Positions 14,021 to 22,652 of a stretch of 38,563 nt of DNA are shown here, piece by piece. Within the stretch, counting starts at the first letter, position 1; every line of letters starts with the position of its first letter. The stretch covers positions 1-38,563 of the forward strand of contig JAZOMO010000045.1 in assembly GCA_045654025.1 (NCBI GenBank). Reading direction: 5' to 3'. This stretch comes from Scatosoma sp045654025. Lineage in GTDB: Bacteria > Bacillota > Clostridia > Christensenellales > Borkfalkiaceae. The notes under the pieces are model-generated. The model saw nothing but the letters and a program-made list of their open reading frames with translations, had not been told where the DNA came from and searched no databases. The position numbers and the translations under genes were made by a program.

Positions 14021-16930
14021 TTAATCGTTTTGGTCGTTCTTAGGGGGTTGATGCGAAGACATGCTGGAAAGCGGCGAAGGCATTACCCTTCTCGTGGGCA
14101 TCTTCTGAGGCGCGGGCTGCGCGGGAGCAACAGGCTTCTGTGGCTGCTGAGGCGCAGGTGCAGGCGCTTGACGAATTTCCAGTTTCACCTTAAGGAGTAC
14201 GGAAATGGTGGTGCGTTGGATACGCTCTACCATCTCGTCAAACATTTCAAAGCCTTCTTGTTTGTAGGCAATTACCGGGTCCATCTGACCGAACGCGCGA
14301 AGGCTGATCCCTTTGCGAAGCTGATCCATCGCGTCAATATGGTCGATCCAGTTTCTGTCTACCGTACGGAGCAGAATCTGTCTTTCCACCGCACCAAAAT
14401 CCACGCCGAGCGCCCTCAAGTCCTCAATCTTTTTCTCGTATTCCTTAACGACTTTCTTCGTGATCTTCTGCAGAGCGTATTCATAATCCCACTTTGCAAG
14501 GCGTTCCTGCGTGACGTAGTTCGTACCTTCGGGCAAAACCTTCGCTTCCAGAGCCGCATTCAGCTCCTCTGCATTCCAAAGTTCAGGCATTACGTCCACG
14601 TTCACAGCGGCATTCACGGTTTCCGCAACGTAATCGGGAATGTATTTCAAAACCTGCTCATGTACGTCCTCACCCTTGAGAACCTTCATTCTTTCGCCGT
14701 ACATAACAAGACGTTGGGTATTCATAACGTCGTCGTATTGCAGGACGTTTTTACGGATACCAAAGTTTCTACCTTCGATCATTCTCTGCGCGTTTTCAAT
14801 ACCACGGGAGAGCATTCTAGATTCCAGCGCTTCATCCTCTTGAATCTTGAACACACGGTACAAAGCCTTCATTCTTTCGCCGCCAAAACGCATGACAAGG
14901 TCATCTTCCAAGGAAAGGAAGAATACCGATTCACCGACGTCACCTTGACGCCCTGCACGGCCGCGGAGCTGGTTGTCGATACGACGGGATTCGTGACGCT
15001 CCGTACCGATGATACAAAGACCGCCCGCCTCGATTACCTTTTCCTTTTCCGCATCCGTTTCCTGTTTGTAGTGTGCGTATACTTCCTTGTAGCGTTCACG
15101 AAGCTTTAAAATGTTTTCGGGAACATCGGTGATATACATACTCATCGCAAGGTCGATGTCCTCGGGGCTATACAGTTCCTCACGAAGACGCTTCTTTGCC
15201 AAGTATTCAGGGTTACCGCCAAGCAGAATGTCCGTACCACGACCCGCCATGTTGGTGGAGATGGTAACCGCACCTAATCTACCTGCCTGCGCAACGATTT
15301 CCGCTTCACGTTCGTGGTTCTTTGCGTTGAGGATGTTGTGTTTCACACCTTCACGCTTCAAAAGACGGGCGATTTCCTCCGATTTTTCTACCGAGGAAGT
15401 ACCCACCAAAACGGGCTGACCCTTTGCGTTTCTTGCCTGAATTTCACGGACGATTTCCGCTTTCTTGCCACCCACCGTCGAATAAACTTTGTCAGGATGG
15501 TCGATACGCTGTACGGGACGGTTGGTAGGGATTTCTACAACGTCCAACGAATAAATCGTTCTAAATTCTGCCTCTTCCGTCTTCGCCGTACCCGTCATAC
15601 CGGACAGCTTTTTGTACAAACGGAAGTAGTTTTGGAAGGTGACCGTCGCCCAAGTCTTGTTCTCACTGCGGACTTCCAGCCCCTCTTTTGCTTCGATTGC
15701 CTGATGCAAGCCGTCGGAATACCGTCTGCCGTCCATAAGACGACCGGTGAATTCGTCTACGATAACCACTTCGCCGTCCTTGACGATATAATCTTCGTCG
15801 ATGTGGAACAGCTTGTGCGCTTTCAGCGCCTGCTGAATGTGGTGGTTGAGGTCTGCGTATTCAATCTGCGCAATGTTGTCGATATGGAAGTAGCGTTCTG
15901 CCTTTCTTGCGCCGCTGTCGGTCAACTCTACCGTCTTATCCTTACGGTTGATGATATAGTCCCAGTCGCGATTCTGCGCCAGCGCACGCTTCCCTTCGGG
16001 AGCCGCCGCCCTTGCCGCCGCTTCGCGTTCGGCTTTTTCCGCCTCGTAGTTCGCTTGCTCTTCCAACGTCATCTTGGTATAGTCAACGAAGTCCTCATCG
16101 TCATCGTCTTCTACAACCTTTTTCTTCTTTTTCTTGGGAGCTTTCACCATCGAAAGCGCCTCTTCTTCCTCTTTCAGCTCGTCGTCAAAGCCGCCCGTAA
16201 TCGTGCGTACGAACTTGTCCACCTGTACGTACAGGTCGGAAGATTTTTCACCTTTACCGGAAATGATAAGCGGTGTTCTTGCTTCGTCGATCAAAATCGA
16301 GTCCACTTCGTCCACGATAGCAAACGTCAAATCACGCTGTACCATCAGACGCATGTCCGTCTTTAAGTTGTCACGCAGGTAGTCGAAACCAAATTCATTG
16401 TTCGTACCATAGACGATGTCGCATTGATAAGCCGCACGCTTTGCCTCGTCGTCCATACCGGGTACGACAACACCGACGGTCAAGCCCATAAATCTATGCA
16501 CTTTACCCATCCATTCTGCGTCACGCTTTGCCAAGTAATCGTTGACGGTGACGACGTGTACGCTCTTACCAGAAAGAGCGTTCAAGTATGCAGGCAACGT
16601 GGAAACCAACGTCTTACCTTCACCCGTGCGCATCTCGGCAATACGGCCCTGATGCAAACAGATACCGCCGATAATCTGTACACGGAAGTGGCGCATTTTG
16701 AGGACACGCCAAGCCGCCTCTCTAAGCGCGGCAAACGCATCAGGCAAAATATCGTCCAACGTTTCTCCTGCCTCCAAACGAGCCTTCAAAATCCCCGTCT
16801 GAGCTTTCAGCTCATCATCGCCCATGGGCGCGTACTTATCCTCCAACGCCTCGACGCTGTCTGCAATCTTGTTCAACTTTTTCAAGCTGGTTCTGCCGTC
16901 GCTACCCAATAAAAACTTAATAAGTCCCAT
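14021..16930 (-). CDS. secA: Preprotein translocase ATPase SecA, with charged insertion
   Basis: 969 residues, over 100 longer than B. subtilis SecA. It is the motor that pushes preproteins through SecYEG. Visible: Walker A MRTGEGKT (100-107), DEVD (207-210), IVDEFTGRLMDGRRYSDGLHQ, and QLRGRAGRQGD. An insertion at about residues 246-322 interrupts the start of the preprotein-crosslinking domain; it contains a run of Glu, six Lys, and Asp/Glu repeats. The C-terminus is Pro/Gln/Ala-rich and lacks the usual Cys-rich zinc/SecB-binding tail. ATG at 16930 has AGGAG 7 nt upstream; a sigma-A promoter lies at 17008-17035. Confidence 0.96.
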   Translation of the reverse strand: MGLIKFLLGSDGRTSLKKLNKIADSVEALEDKYAPMGDDELKAQTGILKARLEAGETLDDILPDAFAALREAAWRVLKMRHFRVQIIGGICLHQGRIAEMRTGEGKTLVSTLPAYLNALSGKSVHVVTVNDYLAKRDAEWMGKVHRFMGLTVGVVVPGMDDEAKRAAYQCDIVYGTNNEFGFDYLRDNLKTDMRLMVQRDLTFAIVDEVDSILIDEARTPLIISGKGEKSSDLYVQVDKFVRTITGGFDDELKEEEEALSMVKAPKKKKKKVVEDDDDEDFVDYTKMTLEEQANYEAEKAEREAAARAAAPEGKRALAQNRDWDYIINRKDKTVELTDSGARKAERYFHIDNIAQIEYADLNHHIQQALKAHKLFHIDEDYIVKDGEVVIVDEFTGRLMDGRRYSDGLHQAIEAKEGLEVRSENKTWATVTFQNYFRLYKKLSGMTGTAKTEEAEFRTIYSLDVVEIPTNRPVQRIDHPDKVYSTVGGKKAEIVREIQARNAKGQPVLVGTSSVEKSEEIARLLKREGVKHNILNAKNHEREAEIVAQAGRLGAVTISTNMAGRGTDILLGGNPEYLAKKRLREELYSPEDIDLAMSMYITDVPENILKLRERYKEVYAHYKQETDAEKEKVIEAGGLCIIGTERHESRRIDNQLRGRAGRQGDVGESVFFLSLEDDLVMRFGGERMKALYRVFKIQEDEALESRMLSRGIENAQRMIEGRNFGIRKNVLQYDDVMNTQRLVMYGERMKVLKGEDVHEQVLKYIPDYVAETVNAAVNVDVMPELWNAEELNAALEAKVLPEGTNYVTQERLAKWDYEYALQKITKKVVKEYEKKIEDLRALGVDFGAVERQILLRTVDRNWIDHIDAMDQLRKGISLRAFGQMDPVIAYKQEGFEMFDEMVERIQRTTISVLLKVKLEIRQAPAPAPQQPQKPVAPAQPAPQKMPTRRVMPSPLSSMSSHQPPKNDQND

Positions 16931-17007
16931 TTTATACTCCTACTTCAGGTGTCCGTTTCTTCCCAAACAAAAGAAAGCCGCACTACCCGATTATTATTCA
17001 CTATATC

Positions 17008-17035
17008 ATTGTACTATATTTTTGCCGATTTTCAA
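17008..17035 (-). promoter_or_regulatory. Sigma-A promoter of secA-prfB
   Basis: Minus strand: TTGAAA, 16-bp spacer, TACAAT at 17008-17013. Confidence 0.65.
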
Positions 17036-17099
17036 AGCGTTTTTTGCTTGCTTTCTAAGATTTTTTACCTACATAAGCAGAAATTTAACTTAAAAGTTA

Positions 17100-17128
17100 A
17101 AAAAGCAAGGTGTTCCACCCTGCTTTTT
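17100..17128 (-). terminator. Terminator of metK
   Basis: Stem of 17100-17112 with 17116-17128. On the minus strand it has one G-U pair in place of the A-C mismatch seen on the plus strand, and is followed by a T-run. Confidence 0.75.
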
Positions 17129-17141
17129 CTTTCGTATTGCG

Positions 17142-18305
17142 TTATAAGTATTTTTTCAAATCGTCCACACGGTCAAGCTTTTCCCAAGGGAAACCCTTAT
17201 AACCGAAGTGCCCGTACGCCGCCGTCTTCTTGAAGATGGGGTTTCTAAGCTCTAACTGCTGAATGATTGCATACGGACGAAGGTCAAATTCTTTCTTGAC
17301 GATTTCTGCCAAGCGTTCGTCGTCCGCTTTACCCGTGCCGTGGCTGTCCACGAATACGGATACGGGTTTTGCAACGCCGATTGCGTAAGCAACCTGAATT
17401 TCCAGCTCGTCTGCAAGCCCTGCCGCCACCATATTCTTTGCGATATAACGGCAATAGTACGCCGCGCTTCTATCCACCTTCGTGGGGTCTTTGCCAGAGA
17501 ACGCGCCGCCGCCGTGCGCGCATCTGCCACCGTAGGTGTCTACGATAATTTTTCTGCCCGTAAGACCGCTGTCCCCCTCAGGACCGCCGATTTCAAATCT
17601 GCCCGTCGGGTTGATGTAGATTTTCGTCTTTTCGTCCATCAACGCCGCAGGAATAATCGCGTCGATGACGTACTTTTTGATGTCTGCCTTTAAGGTCTCC
17701 TGCGATACTTCGCCGTCGTGTTGCGTGGAAACAACCACGGTATCCACACGCTTTGCTACGCCGTCTACGTATTCCACGGTCACCTGCGTCTTACCGTCGG
17801 GACGAAGGTGGTTTACCACCCCTTCCTTGCGGATATCCGTCAAACGCTTTGCAAGGCGATGGGACAGGGATAAGGTCAAGGGCATCAGCTCCTTCGTTTC
17901 GTTGCAAGCATAGCCAAACATCATGCCTTGGTCGCCTGCGCCAAGCTGGTCTGCCTCCTCGCCGCCCTCCGTCTTTCTCTCTAAGGAAGCGTTTACCCCC
18001 ATCGCAATATCAGGGGACTGTTCGTGGATTGCCACGATTACCTTGCATTTGTCATAGGCAAACGTGCCGAAATCATAGCCGATTTGCTTGATGATTTCTC
18101 TTGCCGTAGCCTCATAATCAACCTTCGCGGTCGTGGTCACTTCACCCATAATGAGCAGGGTGTCGTACGCCGCCGCGCATTCCACCGCCGCCCTTGCCAT
18201 CGGGTCTAATGCAAAAATAGCGTCTAAAATCCCGTCGGAAATGTTATCGCAGACTTTGTCAGGATGCCCTTCGGTCACGCTTTCGCTGGTAAAAAACTTT
18301 TTCAT
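17142..18305 (-). CDS. metK: S-adenosylmethionine synthetase
   Basis: 387 residues, normal length. It makes S-adenosylmethionine from methionine and ATP in the cytoplasm. Visible: SESVTEGHPDKVCD at the N-terminus, GAGDQGMMFGYA, and the phosphate-binding GGAFSGKDPTKVDRS. ATG at 18305 has a short GGAG upstream. The promoter at 18388-18416 leaves a leader of about 75-80 nt with a strong hairpin; none of the SAM riboswitch signatures I know is visible in it. Confidence 0.97.
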   Translation of the reverse strand: MKKFFTSESVTEGHPDKVCDNISDGILDAIFALDPMARAAVECAAAYDTLLIMGEVTTTAKVDYEATAREIIKQIGYDFGTFAYDKCKVIVAIHEQSPDIAMGVNASLERKTEGGEEADQLGAGDQGMMFGYACNETKELMPLTLSLSHRLAKRLTDIRKEGVVNHLRPDGKTQVTVEYVDGVAKRVDTVVVSTQHDGEVSQETLKADIKKYVIDAIIPAALMDEKTKIYINPTGRFEIGGPEGDSGLTGRKIIVDTYGGRCAHGGGAFSGKDPTKVDRSAAYYCRYIAKNMVAAGLADELEIQVAYAIGVAKPVSVFVDSHGTGKADDERLAEIVKKEFDLRPYAIIQQLELRNPIFKKTAAYGHFGYKGFPWEKLDRVDDLKKYL

Positions 18306-18337
18306 GTAAAAAACTCCGTCATTTTTTAACTATAATT

Positions 18338-18366
18338 CTCTTGCGCAGAAAAGATTTACGCAAGAG
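18338..18366 (-). promoter_or_regulatory. Leader hairpin of metK
   Basis: CTCTTGCG pairs with CGCAAGAG (8 bp, 13-nt loop) in the middle of the leader. A smaller TTCCC/GGGAA stem lies upstream of it in the transcript. Confidence 0.55.
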
Positions 18367-18387
18367 TTCCCATACACAGGGAAAGTT

Positions 18388-18416
18388 AGTATAACATAGT
18401 TAAAGATAAAAGTCAA
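18388..18416 (-). promoter_or_regulatory. Sigma-A promoter of metK
   Basis: Minus strand: TTGACT, 17-bp spacer, TATACT. It lies back-to-back with the radical SAM promoter, 12 bp apart. Confidence 0.78.
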
Positions 18417-18428
18417 CTAAAAATGTGC

Positions 18429-18457
18429 TTGCGCTTTTCGTTTTATTGTGTTATAAT
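18429..18457 (+). promoter_or_regulatory. Promoter of radical SAM gene, predicted leaderless
   Basis: TTGCGC, 17-bp spacer, TATAAT (18452-18457), then only nine bases before ATG at 18467. No ribosome binding site fits between. Confidence 0.7.
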
Positions 18458-18466
18458 GGTCTTACT

Positions 18467-19351
18467 ATGGGCAATTTCACTTACGACGAACAAAACTGCA
18501 AGCTCTGCCCCGTGGCGTGCGGCGCAAATCGGGAACAAAGAGCGGGCGTATGCGGCGCTGATAACCAAATGCGGATTGCAAAGTATTCCCTGCATCCCTT
18601 TGAAGAGCCATGCATTTCGCATAAAAACGGCAGCGGTACTATCTTTTTTACCGGCTGTTCGCTCAAATGCGTGTTCTGTCAAAACTACGAAGTTTCACGC
18701 GCACAGCGTGGAAAAATCGTCAGCCCTGAAGAGCTTGCCGAAATCTTCAAACGGTTAGAAACGATGGGGGCAGAGAACGTTTCTTTGGTGTCCGCCCAAC
18801 ACTTCATTCCGTACCTGGTGCGCTCTTTTGAGATTTATCGCCCGAAAATCCCCGTCGTTTACAACAGCGGCGGCTACGAAAATATCGACGCATTGAAACA
18901 GCTTGACCCCTACGTCGATATCTATCTTCCCGATATGAAATTCTGCTCCCCCGCCCTTGCAAAACGCTACACGGGCAGAGAGGATTATTTCGAAGTCGCC
19001 GACACCGCCATCCGCTTTATGGCAGAGAAACGGCGCAAGATGACCGAGGACGGCAAAATGCTGTCCGGGCTCATCGTACGCCATTTGGTGATGCCCCTCG
19101 GCGTTGCCGATTCTCGGCAGGTCGTTCGTTGGTTTGCGCGCGAAATGCCCGACGACGCCTACCTTAGCCTCATGAGCCAGTACACTCCCTTTGGGAAAAT
19201 CGACAAGTTTCCCGAACTTTCCCGACCCATCAAGGCGCGGGAATACGACGCCGTCCTCTCCGAGGCGGTTTCCTTGGGGCTGTCGGACAGACTGTTCGCG
19301 CAGGAGCTTTCCTCCAGCGGAGAAAAATACATCCCGTCTTGGGATTACTAA
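18467..19351 (+). CDS. Radical SAM protein, PflA-like family
   Basis: 294 residues. The radical SAM cluster motif is present as GCSLKCVFCQNYEVS (CxxxCxxC). An N-terminal Cys motif, CKLCPVACGANREQRAGVCG, resembles that of the pyruvate-formate-lyase-activating-like subfamily found in many anaerobes, whose target is mostly unknown. ATG at 18467 (MGNFTYDEQNC) is chosen over an upstream in-frame ATG at 18425 because that one lies before the promoter's -35 box. No Shine-Dalgarno site exists, in line with a leaderless mRNA. No glycyl radical enzyme gene is adjacent, so its substrate cannot be inferred. Confidence 0.85.
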   Translation: MGNFTYDEQNCKLCPVACGANREQRAGVCGADNQMRIAKYSLHPFEEPCISHKNGSGTIFFTGCSLKCVFCQNYEVSRAQRGKIVSPEELAEIFKRLETMGAENVSLVSAQHFIPYLVRSFEIYRPKIPVVYNSGGYENIDALKQLDPYVDIYLPDMKFCSPALAKRYTGREDYFEVADTAIRFMAEKRRKMTEDGKMLSGLIVRHLVMPLGVADSRQVVRWFAREMPDDAYLSLMSQYTPFGKIDKFPELSRPIKAREYDAVLSEAVSLGLSDRLFAQELSSSGEKYIPSWDY

Positions 19352-19483
19352 CTACCCGCCCTTCCTCGGATTTTCAAGCAGCTGCATCGCTTGGCTGACC
19401 AAGTCGTAGGTCAGCTTGCTTGCCCGTTTGGGATTTGCGGCTTTCCATTCGAGAGGCAAGGGTGGTAAAACTCGTTTTTTCAT
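19352..19483 (-). CDS. Possible 43-residue small protein
   Basis: A short minus-strand frame lies exactly between the radical SAM stop codon and the ABC-F gene, in a stretch that would otherwise be empty. It begins MKKRVLPPLPLEWKAANPKR and continues with an amphipathic helix-like segment. Its composition looks protein-like, but AAAGG is only one base from the ATG and no promoter is clear. It could be chance. Confidence 0.3.
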   Translation of the reverse strand: MKKRVLPPLPLEWKAANPKRASKLTYDLVSQAMQLLENPRKGG

Positions 19484-19514
19484 ACCTTTATTTTGCACGA
19501 AAAAGGAGCAGCTT

Positions 19515-21413
19515 ATGCTGATTAACGCAACCGACTTACAATTTGGATATACCGAAGAAACCTTGCTTGAAAAGGTGTGTTTTACCCTAAACGAGGGGGA
19601 CAGGGTTGGGTTGATCGGCGCAAACGGCGAGGGGAAGACCACCCTCATTCGTTTGATTTTAGGGGAATTGTACCCCGACAAAGGCGAGCTGTTTACAAAG
19701 AGCGGCATCCGCATCGGCTACCTTGCTCAGAACGGCGGGTACGACAGCGACAACACCGTTTGGGAGGAAATGCAGGCGATTTTTGCCGAAGACAAGCGAC
19801 TGCTAAACGCCCTCCGAGAGGTGGAAACGGCAATCTCCACAGCAAGCGAGGACAGCGACGAATACCGCCGTCTTTCCGCGCGGTACGAGAGCTTGAATAA
19901 ACAAATCTCTGCGCGCGACAGCTATCAATACGAGGTAAAAATCCGCACCGTCTTGGGGGGTATGGGCTTTGCAGACCGCCTCGAACAAGTCATTCGCACG
20001 ATGTCAGGCGGCGAAAAAACACGCCTGCAACTGTGCCGATTGCTCCTCGAAGAGCCCGACCTTTTAATCTTGGACGAGCCCACCAACCACCTCGACGTCA
20101 AAACGCTGTTTTGGCTCGAAGAATACCTTGCCGCTTACAAGGGCGCAATCTTCACCGTTTCGCACGACAGATACTTCCTCGACAAAACGGTACAGCAGAT
20201 TTACGAATTAGAGCGCAAAGGGCTGTCCGTCTACAAGGGCAATTATACGAAGTATAAGACCTTAAAAGCAGAACGGGTAGCCCACCAACTGAAAGAATAC
20301 GAAAAACAGCAGGTGGAACGGGCACATTTACAGGAATACGTGGATAGAAACCTCGTGCGCGCCAGCACAACCAAGTCGGCGCAATCCCGTCGGCATAAGC
20401 TGGAGATTATGGAGCTTATCGAAAAGCCGGCTCTGCCGCCCACGCCGCCACGCTTTACCTTTGCCTTCACGGAACGCCCGTACGAGCAGGTGCTCTCCAT
20501 CCACGGTTTACGCCTTTTTGCAGGGGAAAAGCGGTTGCTTGACAACGCCGAAATGCAAATCACTCGTGGGGAGAAATGCGCGCTGGTCGGGGATAACGGC
20601 ACGGGCAAAAGTACTCTCTTGAAGGAAATTGCGTTCGGGAAAAACCCTGCGATATTGCTTGGGCGGTTTGTGCGCCTTGCGGTCTATGACCAGGAAAACG
20701 CCAACTTAAACCCCGAAAACACCGTCTTGCAGGAGCTGTGGGAACGGCACGTCAGTTGGGACCAGACGAAGGTGCGCAACATCTTAGCGCAGGCAAAATT
20801 AGAGGCGGAAGACGTTGATAAAAAGGTGCGTATGCTGTCGGGCGGAGAACGGGCAAAGCTGGCGCTTGCCGTCTTTTCAACGGAAAACGGCAATACACTG
20901 CTGTTAGACGAGCCGACCAACCACCTCGACCTGCCCGCAAGAGAGAGCTTAGAGGCCGCCTTGAAAGAATTCGAGGGCACGCTGTTGTTCGTTTCGCACG
21001 ACAGATATTTCATCGAAGCGTTGGCAGGCAAAATCTTTGAACTTGAGGACGGTAAAATCCATACCTACGCTTGCGGCTACGAGGAATACAGCGCGCAAAA
21101 ACGAGAACAGCGCGCGGCGCAAAACGCCACACAAAAAAGCGTTAAACCCACACCTGCCCCCTCAAAATCGGCAGAAACGCCTATTTATAAGAGCAAAGAG
21201 GAACGGAAAAACGAGGCAAAACGGCGCATCCGAATCAAGGAGATAGAAACGGAAATCGAGGCGCTGGAAGAGGAGAGCGAGGCTTTGGGTGAGGCTCTGT
21301 CCACCCCTGAGGTTGCGACGAACTTTGCCCTGCTAACGGAAAAATGCAACCGCCTCGAAGTGGTGAAAAACCGCCTCGACCAGTTGTACGAAGAATATGA
21401 AACTTTGTTGTAA
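19515..21413 (+). CDS. ABC-F family ATPase
   Basis: 632 residues, two ABC domains and no membrane helices. The first domain has GANGEGKTT (35-43), MSGGEKTRLQLCRLLLEEPDLLILDEPTNHLD; the second has GDNGTGKST, LSGGERAKLALA and LLLDEPTNHLD. The interdomain linker is helical and charged, and the C-terminus (about 560-632) is a coiled coil. Family members bind the ribosomal E site and relieve stalling or give antibiotic protection. The layout resembles YdiF/Uup-like housekeeping types. ATG at 19515 has AAGGAG 6 nt upstream; a longer frame starting at 19416 lacks a site and overlaps intergenic sequence. Confidence 0.92.
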   Translation: MLINATDLQFGYTEETLLEKVCFTLNEGDRVGLIGANGEGKTTLIRLILGELYPDKGELFTKSGIRIGYLAQNGGYDSDNTVWEEMQAIFAEDKRLLNALREVETAISTASEDSDEYRRLSARYESLNKQISARDSYQYEVKIRTVLGGMGFADRLEQVIRTMSGGEKTRLQLCRLLLEEPDLLILDEPTNHLDVKTLFWLEEYLAAYKGAIFTVSHDRYFLDKTVQQIYELERKGLSVYKGNYTKYKTLKAERVAHQLKEYEKQQVERAHLQEYVDRNLVRASTTKSAQSRRHKLEIMELIEKPALPPTPPRFTFAFTERPYEQVLSIHGLRLFAGEKRLLDNAEMQITRGEKCALVGDNGTGKSTLLKEIAFGKNPAILLGRFVRLAVYDQENANLNPENTVLQELWERHVSWDQTKVRNILAQAKLEAEDVDKKVRMLSGGERAKLALAVFSTENGNTLLLDEPTNHLDLPARESLEAALKEFEGTLLFVSHDRYFIEALAGKIFELEDGKIHTYACGYEEYSAQKREQRAAQNATQKSVKPTPAPSKSAETPIYKSKEERKNEAKRRIRIKEIETEIEALEEESEALGEALSTPEVATNFALLTEKCNRLEVVKNRLDQLYEEYETLL

Positions 21414-21417
21414 AGGG

Positions 21418-21446
21418 TTTACTTTCGCAAAAAAATATGTTACACT
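21418..21446 (+). promoter_or_regulatory. Promoter of gene at 21478
   Basis: TTTACT, 17-bp spacer, TACACT; the -35 box begins 5 bp after the ABC-F stop codon. Confidence 0.6.
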
Positions 21447-21477
21447 ATAAACAGTAATACGATTTAGGAGTATTGAT

Positions 21478-22506
21478 ATGAAACTGAAAAAAAGTGTTGC
21501 CATTCCCTTGAAAATTTTGGCTTGGGTTGCCAGCGTGTTGGCCGGATTGCTTATCTTAATCTTCGTGGGCGAAAAGCTGTTTTTCGCATCCTTCTTCTTT
21601 GGAGGAGCGAAGATTGCGATGCGCACCCCGGGCACTTGGTCAAACTACACCCAACAAGGTTTTGACCGATTAGAGGATGGCACGTTCGTTGTTTCCGCTT
21701 ACGATAAAGAGGACGAGAATGCGGGGCTGTACCTCATCAAGGACGGCAAGGAAACCCTCTGTCAGCTGAAAAACGAAGACGGCACGCCCTACCTTAGCCA
21801 CGCAGGCGGCGTGACCCATTACAAAAACTGGGTGTACGTTGCCACCGACAACCACGCTGATAACGCAGGCGACGAATACTGCACGCACGACAACTGCGAC
21901 ACCAACCTTGATATGTTCCTTTTGTCCGACGTACTTGACGGCGACGGCAAAGTGACCAAGGTGGATAGTATCGTCATTCCCAACCGCTTGGCGTACACGT
22001 CCGTGTATGGCGACTTGTTATACGTAGGCGCCTTCCACCGCGCAGGCAGTAAGTATATCACCCCCGAAAACCACCACCTCACCACCCCCGCAGGAGATAA
22101 AAACACAGCGCTGATGATGGTGTATAAGCTGGACGAAACGACGGGTAAACCCGTTGCCGCAACCCCTGAATATTGCTATTCCACGATTTCCAACGTGCAA
22201 GGTATGTGTATCACGGGGGATAACGATATCGTGTTGTCCACCTCTTGGAGCGTGGGGACTTCTTACCTTTATCAATACGAACTCGACAACGCCAAAAAGG
22301 GTACGATGACGCTCGGCGGCGAAAGCGTAGAGGTCTACTATTTAGACAGCGCTTGTCTGGAAACCACTCTTGCCTGCCCTCCGATGGCGGAAGAGCTGGT
22401 TTGGCTGGACGGCAGAGTGTATATCCTTTCCGAATCCGCCTCGATGAAATACCTCTTCGGCAAGTTGATGAGCGGCAACCACATTTACAGCTACCCCATG
22501 GCATAA
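21478..22506 (+). CDS. Membrane-anchored extracellular protein, probably beta-propeller
   Basis: 342 residues. Residues 12-42 form one membrane helix behind a basic start, so the rest lies outside the cell. The outer part repeats short segments of strand, turn and aromatic residues (FVVSAYDKED, YKNWVYVATDN, VYGDLLYVGAF, LDGRVYILSES), which suggests a propeller of four to six blades. I cannot name the family. ATG at 21478 has AGGAG at 7 nt, its own promoter and its own terminator, so it is monocistronic. Confidence 0.75.
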   Translation: MKLKKSVAIPLKILAWVASVLAGLLILIFVGEKLFFASFFFGGAKIAMRTPGTWSNYTQQGFDRLEDGTFVVSAYDKEDENAGLYLIKDGKETLCQLKNEDGTPYLSHAGGVTHYKNWVYVATDNHADNAGDEYCTHDNCDTNLDMFLLSDVLDGDGKVTKVDSIVIPNRLAYTSVYGDLLYVGAFHRAGSKYITPENHHLTTPAGDKNTALMMVYKLDETTGKPVAATPEYCYSTISNVQGMCITGDNDIVLSTSWSVGTSYLYQYELDNAKKGTMTLGGESVEVYYLDSACLETTLACPPMAEELVWLDGRVYILSESASMKYLFGKLMSGNHIYSYPMA

Positions 22507-22533
22507 GCCGATACAACCTCATAAAACACAAAA

Positions 22534-22563
22534 CCCCGAGAGCATCCACCCTCGGGGATTTTT
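22534..22563 (+). terminator. Intrinsic terminator
   Basis: CCCCGAG (22534-22540) and CTCGGGG (22551-22557), then a T-run. Confidence 0.85.
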
Positions 22564-22618
22564 TATCTTTTGCCGTTTTATTCTCGCCTTGATAGCCATT
22601 TATTTTACAGCAACCAAA

Positions 22619-22642
22619 AAAGGTGGGGTAATCCCCACCTTT
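22619..22642 (-). terminator. Terminator of the Cys-rich lipoprotein gene
   Basis: Perfect 10-bp stem AAAGGTGGGG / CCCCACCTTT with a 4-nt loop; T-run on the minus strand. Confidence 0.88.
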
Positions 22643-22652
22643 CATGCGTTCT

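Noticed and set aside
14030..16366. Plus-strand frames of 359 and 350 codons opposite secA
   Set aside because: Antisense shadows of SecA codon usage.
18306..18387. SAM-I riboswitch before metK
   Set aside because: The leader is only about 80 nt and lacks the conserved SAM-I core and four-way junction.
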